From: Nereocystis luetkeana
Lineage: Eukaryota > Sar > Phaeophyceae > Laminariales > Laminariaceae
Length of the DNA: 64,000 nt
Direction: 5' to 3'
Assembly (NCBI GenBank): GCA_031213475.1
Contig: JARUPZ010000003.1
Coordinates: 9,450,509-9,514,508, forward strand
Positions 22,258-35,863 of this stretch are shown here, piece after piece; the first letter of the stretch is position 1, and each line of letters opens with the position of its first letter. A program made the translations under genes and the position numbers. The notes under the pieces are model-generated. The model was given only the letters and a program-made list of their open reading frames with translations. It was not told the DNA's origin and ran no database searches.

Positions 22258-22974
22258 CAACGAACGGGCCCGTAAACTGCGCCCCTTGGTCAACGGGCGG
22301 AAGATATACTCGGTGGCCGTAAGCGAATGCAACCGCCGGTAAACGTTTTCAGAATCATGGGGAATGTCAAGAGTGACTAAGATAGAATTCTGCGATAGAT
22401 ACGCTAGCATTTAGCGGGCAAAAACCCCGGTGTTCTACTTCGAACTCGCACGCACATCTTGACTACTTGATCACGGTGGGTGGTTGATGCAGGTATGGTG
22501 TATGTGTTGTTCTACCGCAAGTAATTGTGGAATTTTTGGCGGACGGATGGAAAAGTTCAAACCCATGCACACCTCCACATTTTCTCACAACAGCGAAGCT
22601 TCGAGGGCACAGAAAGACATGCACGACCGTCGACGATACGGACCTCCGTTTATCGTAGTCAACGGCAGTCAACGGCGACACCGTCAATCCTATGCCGTAG
22701 ACGCTGTTGCATCGTGCTCGCACGAGGTGCGATATTCCACGCAAAGTCCTACCAGTTACGTAGACAAAACCTTTAGAACTGCAGTACCGTTTTGGGGACA
22801 AACCAGTCAAATTCTAGGTAGTTTGTCCACAAAGAGCGATCGCAGCACTAAAAGGGTTGAAGAGCCAATTGAAACTATACAGCAGCAGTACGCAACTATA
22901 ATATTTACAGTGTTCATGATTGTGAGTATTTTGTTACTGCAACTAACTACTACTGCTATTAATAATACTATTTG
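22258..22974. other. Intergenic; MITE-TTAA copy 4, no gene
   Basis: The frame from 22484 becomes poly-Leu/Tyr in the ACT array and its first part shows no family I know. Confidence 0.55.
22769..22857. mobile_element. MITE-TTAA copy 4
   Basis: AACCTTTAGAACTGCAG to CAGCACTAAAAGGGTT; interior GTTTTGGGGACAAAC as in the reference copy. Confidence 0.82.
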
Positions 22975-23633
<659 letters not shown>

Positions 23634-25020
23634 TTGCCAGCTAATAATGTATGGTGGTGTATACGGTGCTTCGTATGTTGTCTTATCGGAGACACTACCG
23701 TACACAGTAGACAAGTAAACAGGTAAAAACGGGCAAGCAAGTGCACTGGCAGAGATGTAGATAGACAGGCCGCACGCGACCCCGGAACGGAGAATAAGAT
23801 ACTACTATTAATACTACTGATGTGGTACTGTAGTTACCTGTATGTAGTTGTTGTTGTTATTTTGTCAAACAGTTGTCAACAACAACGCGAAATGTTGACG
23901 CTGTCGCTATTTATTGTCGTTGCTGTTGCTGTGTCTTTGTTGTCGTTGTTGTGTTGTATTGTTTAGTTTGGAGTTGCTGTTACTGTTGCTGTTGCTGTTG
24001 CTGTTGCTGTCGTTGTTGCTGGTATGATGTTGGTGGTGGTTGCTTTTTTTGCTGAGCGCATGATCCCTTGGCCCTTCGACGTCAGAGTGTGGAGCGGGGC
24101 ACTTTTACTTACCACGCGGGCGCGGCGGGGCACGGACGGACGGGCAGACGGGCGGGTGGAACGTCGAAACGAACGAATGGCTCGCTCGGTGGTCAGGTGA
24201 TGATGATGATGGTATATATACTGGTATGTACTTGCTGTGCCAGGTACCTGGCACCTCATATGATGGATACGATGTGTGTGATGATGCACGGACTTAAGTA
24301 GCCGGATTCGTATCGGAAAGGCGATCAAACGGGCGATCTTTCTCCTCTACGTAGGTACTGCCTACTTTTACTGCGCAGAATTTTGCACGTATGTAGATTA
24401 TATTGTAAGGTATGGCAAAGTTCTTCACCACAGACACAATAAGTCACACCGAGAGGAGAACATAGTGGCAATATTCCCCGAAGTCGCATGCAAAACCCAC
24501 CGCCACACAGCACAACCAACGCCAATTACTGTAGGTGGAGAAGCTACCCAGTGCCGTTGGACTCGACTTAAGTCTTGTAATCTTCAAGGTTTTTCGAGAC
24601 CACCAGTAGAAGAAGTGCACGTAGTACGTAGCCCGCGCGATTGATTGTGTTTAGGTCTCAGGTTTCAACATTTGTGTGAAGGCATAGGAGTAAAATGCCT
24701 ATCGATTACCCCCCCTCCCCCCCCGATATGCAAGAAAATCCGCCTCCAAAGCGGTTCTTGGTAGGGTGCAGCTCACCCTTCATGCGACTCGCCCAACACC
24801 TCGCGGTGCTTTGCGCTTGGTGCAAGCAATATCTGCTTAGTCGGTGAAACCTGACGTGCTCCGTCCTGGCGTTGTAGGTGTTAAGGTCATGGACAGCGGC
24901 GTGCAGTGGGTGCAGCAAACTGACTAAACTATAGAAAGCTAAGCGAAAGAAAAAACAGTAGTGACAAAAAAACAAATTGTACCGATAAAAGGCAAAAAGT
25001 CCTAAGCCGTCGACGCCACT
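23634..25020. other. No gene; GTT/CTG-rich stretch and CATGCATGGCC repeat remnant
   Basis: 23840-24050 is rich in GTTGTTGCTG. 24760-24900 is a minus-strand copy of the CATGCATGGCC repeat family (GCTTTGCGCTTGGTGCAAGC, GTCGGTGAAACC). Confidence 0.6.
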
Positions 25021-25298
25021 TGTTAAGATCACGGACAGCGAGACACTCTGTATCCCTGGACAGGTCTGCTTAATAAGCCGGCACTCGTTGGTACTCACGT
25101 TGATGTTCGCTTAGAGATAGAAGAGTCACTTTATTCCTTTCATGCACGTCGGAGACCGAGACCACGCTCGTGCCACTCTCTGGAAAACCCCTGGTTTTCC
25201 ACCTAAGGTACGCCTTCTAAGTACTACAAATACGATCCCAGTGCCAGAACCCAGGTAATTACCGGGCTTCCAACCTCATGCAAAGCCGTATCATAACA
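25021..25298 (-). mobile_element. LTR-like repeat with TGTTA...TAACA ends, copy 1
   Basis: 278 bp, TGTTAAGATC to TCATAACA on the plus strand. A plus-oriented relative lies at 35027-35330 and a truncated one at about 29150-29262. Shared phrases: CACTGGGATCGTATTTGT, GGAAAACCAGGGGTTTTCC, CCTGTCCAGGGATAC. The TG...CA inverted ends and size suit an LTR. No matching 5-bp target repeats were seen. Confidence 0.6.
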
Positions 25299-25304
25299 TA
25301 GGGA

Positions 25305-25360
25305 TGCGAGGGTCTATGGTCATACGGCTACGGCCATGCATGATATCGAGTACACCCCTT
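25305..25360 (-). repeat. CATGCATGGCC dispersed repeat, short copy
   Basis: GGGATGCGAGGGTCTATGGT then CGGCCATGCATGATATCGAG. It abuts the SINE-2 unit on its right. Confidence 0.75.
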
Positions 25361-25570
25361 CCTGGACGGCGGGATCCTTGGGGCGCCGGTACCGTACACG
25401 GCCGCACACGCTGACCTATACCCGCCGCGTATCAATACCTACCTGGGGAACCAGGGGGACGCGCAAGCGTTTCTATAAAATAGCAAGCGTTCGAAGTGAG
25501 ACTCGGACCCGTGCCCTGACGACGACGCCAAAAGTGAAGGTGTTATCTACAGAGCGATTTTATGGGTAAT
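25361..25570 (-). mobile_element. SINE-2 unit, degenerate
   Basis: The body (CGGCGGGATCCTTGGGGCG, AACCAGGGGGACGCGCAAGC) precedes the tRNA-like part on the plus strand. The B box is degraded (GAAGTGAGACTCGGACCC) and the A box altered (ATCTACAGAGCGA). Confidence 0.7.
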
Positions 25571-26025
25571 GTGATGGTACATCACGTATGTATCAGGAGC
25601 CATAAAGCGGTGCAATACGTACCAGCACGAGAGCACGTGACGTGTTGCTAACGGAAACGTCTACGTAGATTGTATCAGTATGAGGAGAGACAGGCAGTCA
25701 GGTACTGCGAGTATGAGAGCACGTGACGTACTATTAATAATAACGGAAACGTGTAGTAGATTGTACATGTATGAAGATACATAATTCAGGGGACAATCTG
25801 GCACTCGACTGTCCCCCTTTGTCGCGGCCTGTTCCTGTACCCTAATTTGAGCTCTCCATGAGATAAGCAACAAGAAGGACTTTACCAAGAAGAAGCGTGC
25901 CTTGGCCAGCATCGACATCCCTGTGTCCTCCCCTGTATGAGGCACCGTGACAGTAAATACAGATAGAATACCCAGCCCAAGGTAATCCTCATAACATTTT
26001 TCGAAGACGCGGTTGGTGGCGTTTG
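25571..26025. repeat. Local duplication, no gene
   Basis: GAGAGCACGTGACGT and CGGAAACGT-AGATTGTA phrases occur twice (25626-25680 and 25714-25765), an ~88-bp tandem duplication. Confidence 0.7.
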
Positions 26026-26118
26026 TTCAGAACTGCAGTCAGTCCCATTTTGGGCACAAATCACTTAAGCTCAAAGTAGTTTATCCGCGAAATGGGACTG
26101 CGGTCCTAAAAGGGTTAA
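26026..26118. mobile_element. MITE-TTAA copy 5
   Basis: TTCAGAACTGCAGTCAGTCC to GGACTGCGGTCCTAAAAGGG plus TTAA on the right. Carries a small CAGT duplication on the left. Confidence 0.82.
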
Positions 26119-26569
26119 CTGAGGAGGGTCATAAAATTGAGGTGCGATACTCGCCCTCTACTTGTAGCGCGTGTCTCTAGGATAAGAGGCCCATGCATGT
26201 CTCGAGCGTGCGTTTGGAGATATAATTAATGAATGTAGTTCTTCCATGTTATAGGTCATTGGATTCTAGTTACCCTTTTAGAGTTGACGTTACGATTGGA
26301 ACAAGCGCTGTGCTCACGTGTTAGATGGCAAACGGGATCATGATAAAAGGGTTAGAGTATTATGATACAATCAGCAGTGTTATTCTACGAATAGTACCAG
26401 GTATTGTATACTCGTACACTATACGTGGCGAGGGGAGTGCCCCGGATGCACTTTTTATCGAATTCTACGAGAGCAACGAACTCGAAAACTTTTAGTATGT
26501 TGCTGGTTATATGAAAGTAACCTGATCGAGTGAGCACCATCAGTCTACATAATGACATGACAACGAACA

Positions 26570-26720
26570 CGTCGATGCCTCGTTAGTGCCTCGTGGGTGC
26601 CTTTTTAGTGCTTCTTTTTTGCCTCTTTAGTGCTTTCTTCGTGCATTTTTAGTGCATTTAATGCCTTTATAGGGCCTCTTTAGTGCCTTTAGTGCCTCTT
26701 TAGTGCAGTGCCTCTTTAGC
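26570..26720 (+). repeat. Imperfect TTTAGTGCCTC tandem repeat
   Basis: About a dozen short units of the form TTTAGTGCCTC/TTTAGTGCTT. The tract ends at a DT-1-like end (CCGACGCGTGCTACGATGG). Confidence 0.85.
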
Positions 26721-27099
26721 CGACGCGTGCTACGATGGCAGTATGCACTACTGTATATACAGCAGCAGCTGCTTCATGACCGGGTTCTGCGTGAATTTGG
26801 CAAAATAACCAGCAAGGACGGCGTCTTCCCGAGCGTGGTCCCAGGTAGCGCAGTCGAAGCTATGTACGCCTCGACGCAGGCGTTTGTGCTCGCGAGGGTC
26901 TGGCGAGGCCACAAACCGCTCCGCTGTGTCGTGGTCCAGGAAAAGGCGAGGCTTTTCAGCCATCATATATTGCTCCGCGCAGGAATATAGCACACCGTCA
27001 ATGACAAAAACCGAGGGGGGCCACTGCGAAAAATAGGAGGGGGCTGCCAGAAAAGTACCACCCGCTCCGTTGAATACTCGAGAATAGGGTCAAAGACCG

Positions 27100-28120
27100 A
27101 AGATGTCGAGTCGTCGGTGGCCGCCGTTGCGGTGTGTGCGTGGGTGAGTGTGCTTCTCTGAGAACATGAACCCCTGGTGCACGAGGCGAGTCCGGTTCCA
27201 CGTATACTGGCTCGGTTTCACTATTGCCCGTAGGCAAAAAACGCCAGAAGGTTCTCTTACTGCGCCCGATGATCTTTGTCGTGGACCGAAGGGGGCAGGG
27301 GGCTCTGAACCCGTTCAGCTTGACGAGAGCTGCGATTCCTCCGAATTTAACGGGTATGCTGTCCGGTTGATCTGACCGGAGGCTGTGGAGTCACCACTGG
27401 CTCGACGAGCAGTACCAGGTTTTTCCTGTTCCACTGGAGCCGAAGGAGCGCGGGCGCACGTGGAGTGCCGTGCGCGAAGACGAAAGAAGGCCTGCAGACC
27501 CTATAGAGGACTTCGAGAACCGTGCTCTGGTGGGGGGCAACCAAGGGTGCACCGGAGAGGGTGTCCGTCCTGTAGACCTGATGGGGGAGGGGGGCGAGGT
27601 AGCTAATCTTGTCGACTCTTCCTTGATAGGAAAAAGGGTGGAGCGGCCACCGTTATTGCGAGGAAAAGCCGAGACGAGCTTCAACCGAGATCTCGGGGTT
27701 TCGGTGTTTGCGTCCCCGCACCTCAAACCGATCGCCACCCTCGCTGAAAAGAATGGCGCGACGGCGCGACACGCGCGGTGCCGTGCGGTGCGTGGTTCGG
27801 GAGAGCGGCGTTTATCGCGCCTGCTCTCGTGCCCAGGGCGAGGGGAGCGGCGTTCGAGGCGCGGGTTCCCGACGTCGGCGAAGTACTCCCCGGTAAAATC
27901 GGTGGAGCTGAGTCGCTGCGTCGGTCCGAAGTACGGAGCAACGCGCGGGGGGGGACCGGCGCAGGTCGGCGCTGAGTGCTGAGCGAGCCTGGGACGCGAG
28001 CATCTTGTGAAATCAATGTATTTTCTCCCGGCAATGCTGGCGGCGGGCGGGCAGGAGGAGCCGAACCGCCGTCGACCTGTCAGTTACCGGCGTGGAAGGT
28101 GCCTGGCCGGCGTCCGTTGG
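27100..28120. other. GC-rich block with open frames on both strands, unassigned
   Basis: GC-rich compared with its surroundings. A minus-strand frame is open from about 28000 to 27391, and a plus-strand frame from 27470 to 27982; neither shows a family motif. It lies downstream of the gag-like frame on the minus strand, so it may be a continuation of that element. Confidence 0.35.
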
Positions 28121-28122
28121 GG

Positions 28123-28965
28123 TTAGCGTCCGATTTTATGCGAGGTGCCGTAGCGAACCCCCGATGCGGGAGCCGGGGTGGAAGAGGTAGGGATGGTCGA
28201 ACCATCACCGTGATAGCCGGAGTTAGACCGCTGGTGCCCTCGTTCTGCGTGTGTGTTGCAGCCGTCACCTTGTCTGTCCTGTTGGCCCTGGCCGTGGTGA
28301 TGCCCACGCGAATGGCCGGAACGACGCCTGTTTTTCTTGTGGTTGTGATTGTTCGGCCGTGAGTTGTTTTCGCGGCGGTATCCGGTCATGCGTTCTTGCC
28401 AACGACGGAACGCCGCGCCGTCGTCGTCGAGCGTTCCGAGGTCGGGGTCTAGAATACCGCTAAGGTTTTGAAAGGGGTGCCTGCACTGTCTGAGGGAGTG
28501 TGAGTCCTCGTGGCAGTTCGAACAGCGGCCTCCGTTTTCGCGGAGGGCGGCCGCGCGTGTGGACGATGAAAGTAGACCGCTCCAGAGGGGAGGGTCCTCG
28601 ATCTGGATGGACATGCAAACAGCGCGAACTTCAGCATAGTGGTGTTCTTCTAGGGGTCAGCAGTTGGAAGCGGTGTCAAGCCACGGGTGGAGGCAGTGAG
28701 GGATGGGTTTGTGGGCGTTCATCACAAGCGGACTATTGCGCGACCCCGTCTGCCTAACAGGCGACTGGGGAAGCGTCCGGCCCTGGCCGCGACCACTACT
28801 GGCGGGCCGGGGCCCCGACGGAGCGGATGACCGCACACCTGTCGAAGAAGCAGGCAAAGAAAAATATAGTTCGCCGTTGATGGCAGGTGTCTTTTTATTC
28901 GCGAGAGTCTCAAAAGCCAACCACATGGCGTCCAAAGTACCAAACGGCCTCGACACCGTAGCCAA
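28123..28965 (-). pseudogene. LTR-retrotransposon gag-like fragment with CCHC zinc knuckle
   Basis: A minus-strand frame with one in-frame stop near 28655. The C-terminal half holds CSNCHEDSHSLRQC, a CX2CX4HX4C zinc knuckle as in retroelement nucleocapsids, followed by a His/Arg/Asn-rich basic tail (NNHNHKKNRRRSGHSRGHHH). The N-terminal half (FGTLDAMWLAFETLANKKTP) would be capsid-like. No protease or RT was recognised next to it. A zinc-knuckle host protein is possible, but the stop and surroundings favour a decayed element. Confidence 0.55.
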
Positions 28966-29080
28966 AACTCCCGGGTACTACAGCGTGGGCATCAAGCTGG
29001 GGGATTGCTCGTTCACTGCCTTGCCGTTCAGAGGTGTGGGAGTGGGTTTTAAGGAGCCGGATCTTCGACTCATGTTCTAG

Positions 29081-29790
29081 GTTAAGAAATCGGGGTTTCC
29101 ATGATTTTCCCATGATTCTGCATATACGGCTCATCTGAGTGGGCTAGTGTTATGATACTGCTTTGTATGAGGTTGAAAGCCCGGAAATTAGCTGGGTTCT
29201 GGCACTGGGATCGTATTTGTCGTACTTGGAAGGCGTATCTTAGGTGGAAAACCAGGGGTTAATAAAAAGGAGGTCCCACTACAATCTGGGAGAAAGAATC
29301 TTCAGGTTGGTACGCTGTCAAGGTATTTCCTGTTGGGATCAAGGTACGGGCTAAGACCCAACCCAACCCCTGACTGACTCTAACCCTAATCCTGACTCCA
29401 AACCGCAGCCAAAACGGGCCAAAACTGCCCATAAACGAGGCTGCGCCGCGTTTGCATCGAACCAGGAAATTTCTCAATAATTGCGGACGACGATTCCGAA
29501 GGGCAGACCGCGCTGCGCAATTTTCAAGTCGAAAATACCCCTGAAGATCCCTTCTCCCAGATTGCTAAACCTACTCATAAAAAGGCACACGCGCCATTAT
29601 CGTTCGAATATCCTTTTCTTATTAAACGTGTTTTATTAAAATACGTCAATTTTTTCGATCAATACGTCAGCCGTGTCATATCTACAAATATGTATACATA
29701 CCAATACCGCTGTACCACAGACAGTTTACTTGTCGTGTTGCACTTCTGGGTAAGGTATATTTACATGTGTATCGTATACGTATACAATTA
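29081..29790. other. No gene; truncated TGTTA-type LTR-like repeat
   Basis: 29150-29262 matches the first ~115 bp of the LTR-like repeat (TGTTATGATACTGCTTTGTA, GGGATCGTATTTGTCGTAC, GGAAAACCAGGGGTT) and then stops. Confidence 0.55.
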
Positions 29791-29879
29791 TTGCGGGGGT
29801 TTACACAAAACCTATATATTTCGCTATTTTTACTAAAAATATTTGGTCCTATTTACTACCACTGTATTGCCCCCCGTAA
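29791..29879. mobile_element. MITE-TA copy 7, internally deleted
   Basis: TTGCGGGGG after TA, then jumps to TTTACACAAAACCTATATATT; right end TTGCCCCCCGTAA. Lacks the ACCATAGT-GGACC left arm. Confidence 0.75.
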
Positions 29880-30369
29880 ATAATACCTGGTACCTGGTAT
29901 TACTCAGTAGTTTTTTCCATACATGCTGATATATACATAGCCACACACCAGGTATATATATGGTATACCAGGTATATGGTACACCGAACACGTATAACAC
30001 TATCACACTGGGTGATAAGACATCAAACCCTCTGGGACGAATTTCAGACCCGGCTTCCTCCAAAACATGCGGGGCGCTCACACAAACGAAAATAGTGATT
30101 TATTTGGATATATTTCGCCGAGAGAGTTGCATATTATGCGTATGCGCCCTGCTCGGCGGCGTATGTATACGCCAGAAGCCCGGCTGTGAAAATCGTCGGA
30201 GGGGATGTGTTACTACTATTAATATTAATACTGTAGTTAATACTGCTGTGCGTCTTGCGTGTTACACGTATCGCACGAGTATACTAGTATACGTTTACAC
30301 GCAATGTTCTACACTCAACTCGTAAAGCTCCTGCTGAACATTAAGCCAGGAGCCTCATAAAATTCCAGG

Positions 30370-30470
30370 AGGTTGTCGTGGTGCACTGTTATAAGGATTA
30401 CCTTGGGCTGGGTAATTGATCGATCTTTTACCCCTATATAGCTCAGTAGTAGGTAACACCTTCACAGCAC
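30370..30470 (+). mobile_element. SINE-2 head fragment
   Basis: GGATTACCTTGGGCTGGGTA, ATTGATCGATCTTTTACCCC, then TATAGCTCAGTAGTAGGTAA and CACCTTCACA. The A box has a 3-bp duplication (TAG). No B box follows. Confidence 0.72.
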
Positions 30471-31350
30471 CTCTGTATCATCATATATATATCGAAAATC
30501 GTTAGCTAAAAATCGTACTTGGAATGGATCAGAGTTATGACAGCGTCTATCAGTTGTCGTGTGGAGAGTGAGTGCCTTGACGACGAACTACTACTACTAC
30601 TGATGATGTGCCCCCGTCTCGGGGGGGCAAGCACGGGGGCATAACAAGACAACTGCCTGTAAATTATATGACATGCCGCCAACGGACGTATTTTTTCCTT
30701 TTCCCAACGTGTTCCTGCTTCTTGATTTCTCAACGGTCCTTGGGCTAAAAATTAAGTAAGTGCAGGGGGGGCAAGGGGAGGGGGGGGGGGGGGGGGGGTG
30801 ACAAGGATATGTATCATGTGGTGTGTAAGGGTAGCCGATCGGCGGGGCATCATGCAGTGATTGTTGCGCGTGATTTTCGCAAAATGGAACGACCAGGGGG
30901 GGAAGAGATCAAAGAGCACATCGAACGACCATCGATCGAACGATCGGACGAACGGATCTCATCAAAGTTACGAGGTTCGATGTCTGGATGCTGGATTATG
31001 CTACTACAGCAGTACACAGACAGGCAGCAAAGTCAGTGCGTGGTGTACCTGGTGTAGGGTACAATAGGTACTCTGTGTAGCACTTTGTAGTCCGAACTAA
31101 ATATTCTTGTGTGAACCATGCATGATATCATGCGCACTGGCTGGATACTATTACTCTCACGCACGGCACGAATGTATAGCAGCAGCAGCAGTAGTTGTAA
31201 AGTACACAGTATCTATCAACAATACGTATGCAATCGTAGTACTTCTGTTTGTTTGGTTTGCAGTCCATCTGACAACCACACGCGAGGGGGGGCTGTATTT
31301 TTTGTATACATGCTTTTGTCAAGTATTCAGGTCTGATCGGTATTAATTAT
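30471..31350. other. No gene; poly-G tract and short repeats
   Basis: Contains a G run at 30779-30798 and a GCA run (31180-31191). Frames of 60-80 codons show nothing recognisable. Confidence 0.55.
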
Positions 31351-31451
31351 CAACCCTCTTAGCACCGCACTCCCGTAAGTAAGTGGGGACAACACACTCA
31401 AATTATAAGTAGTTTGTCCCCAAAACGGGACTGGGGTCCTAAAAGGGTTAA
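31351..31451. mobile_element. MITE-TTAA copy 6
   Basis: CAACCCTCTTAGCACCGCA to GGGGTCCTAAAAGGGTTAA, with AGTAAGTGGGGACAACACAC inside. Confidence 0.83.
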
Positions 31452-31970
31452 GTTAATAGCACTTTCCATGCTTGAGATTATACAGCAGCAGTATAGTACA
31501 AGTATAATAAATAGTAGTTACACCCTTTTACACATAATACATATACGTGGATGGTATATAATCGGAATGAGTGCTGCACATTTATTTACAGATAGATAAG
31601 ATGGAGAATGGAAATAAAATATATATGCGAGGTATATCATGTATGTGTATATGTACATGGTGCAGCGTGCGTCAATCGCAAAAAAAAAGCGAAGACCAGA
31701 CACAAAAGTGAAGACTCGCAAATGAACGATATCGATAGAAAAACACTTGACGCACAAAAGCTCCCTAACTCCCTCAACCAAAGCGCCCCTTCCTCTCACC
31801 CGCCAAACAGCGACTGAGCGCACCCCCCCTCTGATCGTTCGGACGGAGCATCGACCAAAAAACCTCGCTGTCCATAAATATGGCTGGTTGTAACTTACAT
31901 CATAATCCAGTATCGCTCTCACCCACTCTTCTTCTGGTACTACTATTTATACCACTATTTATTATACTAT

Positions 31971-32094
<124 letters not shown>

Positions 32095-32181
32095 ACTACT
32101 ATTAATACTATTAATACCACTATTATACTACTATTAATATTAATACTACTAGTACTGCTACTACTACTACTACTTCTACTG

Positions 32182-32286
32182 TTTCGGGGGACCATAGTTA
32201 ACAGGACCTATAGTATACATAAAAACCTAAATATGCAACCATTTTTTATAACAATATTTGGTCCTATTAACTATGATCCCCCGGAA
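32182..32286. mobile_element. MITE-TA copy 8, inserted between two ACT tracts
   Basis: TTTCGGGGGACCATAGT to ATGATCCCCCGGAA. Its flanks are ACT repeat on both sides. Confidence 0.86.
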
Positions 32287-32322
32287 TACTACTACTCCTA
32301 CTCTTAGTACTACTCCTACTAC

Positions 32323-33172
<850 letters not shown>

Positions 33173-33450
33173 TTGATAGATATTGTCGGCGATAATACGT
33201 ATGTGAAGGACATGTATCGATAGACACTTTCGGCGACAATGAACTCGTGATACTTTTTGTCGATCGATAGACGTTGTCGAACGATAGAGGGTGCACCGTG
33301 TCAATCGATGCCCACTGCCGGCCACAATGGACTGTGCGATATTTCTATCGATGGCCATTGCCGCTCACAATAAACTGTGTGAGATGTCTATCGATGGTCA
33401 TTGCCGGCCACAACAGATTGTGAAGGCTACCCTTCGATATGTCGATCGCC
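33173..33450 (+). repeat. Degenerate ~48-bp tandem repeat around CTATCGATGG
   Basis: Units such as TCTATCGATGGCCATTGCCG then CTCACAATAAACTGTG recur four to five times with decay towards the left (CGATAGACATTGTCGGCGA forms). Confidence 0.7.
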
Positions 33451-33917
33451 ATATCTCGAGAATGGCTTGCACTTCTTCCACGATACACAGCAGGCAATAG
33501 TCTACTGTGTGTGGACACACGCCCATTAGTATCCTGTGTCGTTGGACACATTTTCGTGTCGAGTGTTGGCGTCGACAACCGTTAACGGTCATCTGTAGGC
33601 GTCAAGGCGCCATCCCACGGTATGCACAGAGTTTAGGCAATAGTTTGTGGCCACGTGCCAACATAGTGTAAGCACTGGAGGAGAAAACCACGGTAACGCG
33701 GTACCACAGTGTTAACTGGAAACCCACGAACGTGCACACGCCTTAAGGCTATGTTTCTGCCAGTACCGTAGATAAAGTATAGCGGAAAGAAGACACAGAA
33801 GGTATAGCTAGATCCTGTGCGTAGGTTTCATTTGTTTCCGGGGATCTTCTTTCTGGAATGTTTCAAGTGATGAACGTTGAAGCTCATGCTGCAAATTATC
33901 GGATGGCAATCATATCA
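33451..33917. other. Nothing recognised
   Basis: Unique-looking sequence with no frame or repeat I can support. Confidence 0.4.
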
Positions 33918-34022
33918 TTACGGGGGACCATATTGAATAGGACCCACGGTAGACATAAAAACCTATATATTTCTCTGTTTTTACTAACAATATTTGGACC
34001 TATTTAATATGGTCCCCCGTAA
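33918..34022. mobile_element. MITE-TA copy 9
   Basis: 105 bp; TTACGGGGGACCATATTGAA to TTAATATGGTCCCCCGTAA. Flanks are CA and TG rather than TA/TA, extending the palindrome (ATCA...TGAT). Confidence 0.88.
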
Positions 34023-35026
34023 TGATAATATTAGGATATGACCTTACACGAACGTTATCACTCCAACATGTCCACATCGATACCCGCACATTTACTATCA
34101 TAATAACATAATGTTACAGTGTACGCAGCGTTAGACTCAACACACAAACAATCTGTTACCCTGAAGAGAGTGTTACACAAAACACCGTAGCAGGACAATA
34201 TCATTGCTCCATTTGTCATCCATTTGGCAACGTGTCGCACTTATTCCATTGAGACCATCCACACATAAAATGGTAACTATAAATCAAACAGCTTAAAACA
34301 AGTGGACAGTCCTATCAAGATCGAACCTTAAGTCTAACACAACGTTACCATGTCGGCCGGCACTACCAACAACACCGAACAGTATCAACGTTACAAATGT
34401 CACACTAACCTAACACAACGTAGTGGGCCAGCACTATACTAACGCTACGCTATCCGAACTCCCCCCCGTCTGATTGCCTTCAGGATCGGATACAACGTAC
34501 CAGGCAACACTTAACCTACGTTAGCAACGTTACAGTCGGTTCTATAGCCCCTTAGGTTGCGCATCAACTCCGAGATAGCGACCGAAACAATGGTTGATCA
34601 CTCCTGGTGGTGTTACCAGCCTTCATTCTAGGAGCCGCAGCGTGAGGGCCCAGAACTGCCACGGGTAGGATAATGCATGAGTAATGCCGCGCCCGTGCCG
34701 TACGGAGAGATCCCTGCATCCAACCATCGTAACTCGTACACCAACCATTGCATCATCCCCCAATTACGCAGTGGCTACAATGGTTGCTGAAATCATCACT
34801 TTTTCCCGCCAGTCCCCCCCCCCCCCTCTGAAGTTCCAAGAGGCAACGTACGTACGTAACACTATCTTGGTAGGATGTTTGCCTAAAAAAGGCGGAGGAG
34901 GTATCTCTACACTATGATATTATCTTGGTAGGATGTTTGCCTAAAGGCGGAGGAGGTATCTCTAACATTGTGTTAGCGTTGTTATATACTGTCAGTAAAT
35001 ATCTGATTCTAACATTTTGTTGCTGT
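34023..35026. repeat. AACGTTA-rich sequence and a ~55-bp tandem duplication
   Basis: AACGTTA/TAACGTT words recur through 34050-34540. 34860-34968 holds two copies of ATCTTGGTAGGATGTTTGCC then GGCGGAGGAGGTATCTCTA. 34662-34738 resembles 11796-11855. No gene seen. Confidence 0.6.
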
Positions 35027-35330
35027 TGTTATGGTACTGTTTTGGATGAGGCTATAAGCCCGGTGATTACGTAATTTTTTACCTGGGGTTCAGGTAGGTG
35101 TTGGGATCGTATTTGTTGTACTTGGGAGGCGTGTCTCAGATAGATGGGAAACCAGGGGTTTTCCCGGCGAGGCACGAGCTCTTGGCTCTCAGTCTCCACC
35201 GTGCACGAAAATAATTAGGCTGCTCTTCTTCTGTCTCTAAGCAAACAACACGCGCGAGTACCAACGAGCACCGCGACCTGATAGGCAAACCTGTCCAGGG
35301 ATACGAAGTGTCCCGACCTTGGTCTTAACA
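35027..35330 (+). mobile_element. LTR-like repeat with TGTTA...TTAACA ends, copy 2
   Basis: 304 bp, TGTTATGGTACTG to GGTCTTAACA; aligns along its length with the reverse complement of 25021-25298. No target duplication seen. Confidence 0.6.
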
Positions 35331-35532
35331 CTTCTGTTGCCGGTTACCATAACACAACCAGTCCGGGCCTAATTATTCCGTTACTAAGATACTGCTGTTG
35401 GGGCCGAAGTCGTTCCGACGTAATGTTGCGATGCCACCCTTTCTTTGGATCTTCCCGAGATCTATTACGTGTTACCTGTGGCATTGGTATAGAGTGCCGT
35501 CGCGGAGGAATGTTATAACCGTCGCGGAGGAA

Positions 35533-35863
35533 TGTTAGAAGACTTATATTGGGTAGGCGATCGGTCAACCGTTTGACCAGTAGCCCGACAGATTATCAAT
35601 AAGACCTTAACAAATGACGTCATCGGCAGCACATGATGGGTCGTTGGGCATGAAAAGCACGTTTTAAAGAACGTGCATATTTCCTTACGTCAAGAATCCG
35701 AAAAATACATCCGAATCCCCAGAAATTGGAACCGCGTGTTGGAGATACGTGTCGGCCCGAATATCCGGTCCGTTCCAGGGGGGGACAGTGTTACAAGGCT
35801 TATGTTTCGGGTAGGCGATCGGTAAACATTTTACCAGTAGCCCAACGGAATAAGACCTTAACA
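35533..35863 (+). mobile_element. Possible miniature LTR element (TRIM-like)
   Basis: Two similar direct repeats, 35533-35612 (80 bp) and 35789-35863 (75 bp), each run TGTTA(G/C)AAG to AAGACCTTAACA. They share GGGTAGGCGATCGGT and ACCAGTAGCCC. The 176 bp between them are non-coding, and the right repeat is preceded by a purine run (AGGGGGGGACAG), as a polypurine tract would be. No target duplication (AGGAA/AAACA) and no clear primer site, so this is a candidate only. Confidence 0.42.

Noticed and set aside
29380..29400. Telomere-like CTAACCCTAA
   Set aside because: A single partial match without tandem repetition.
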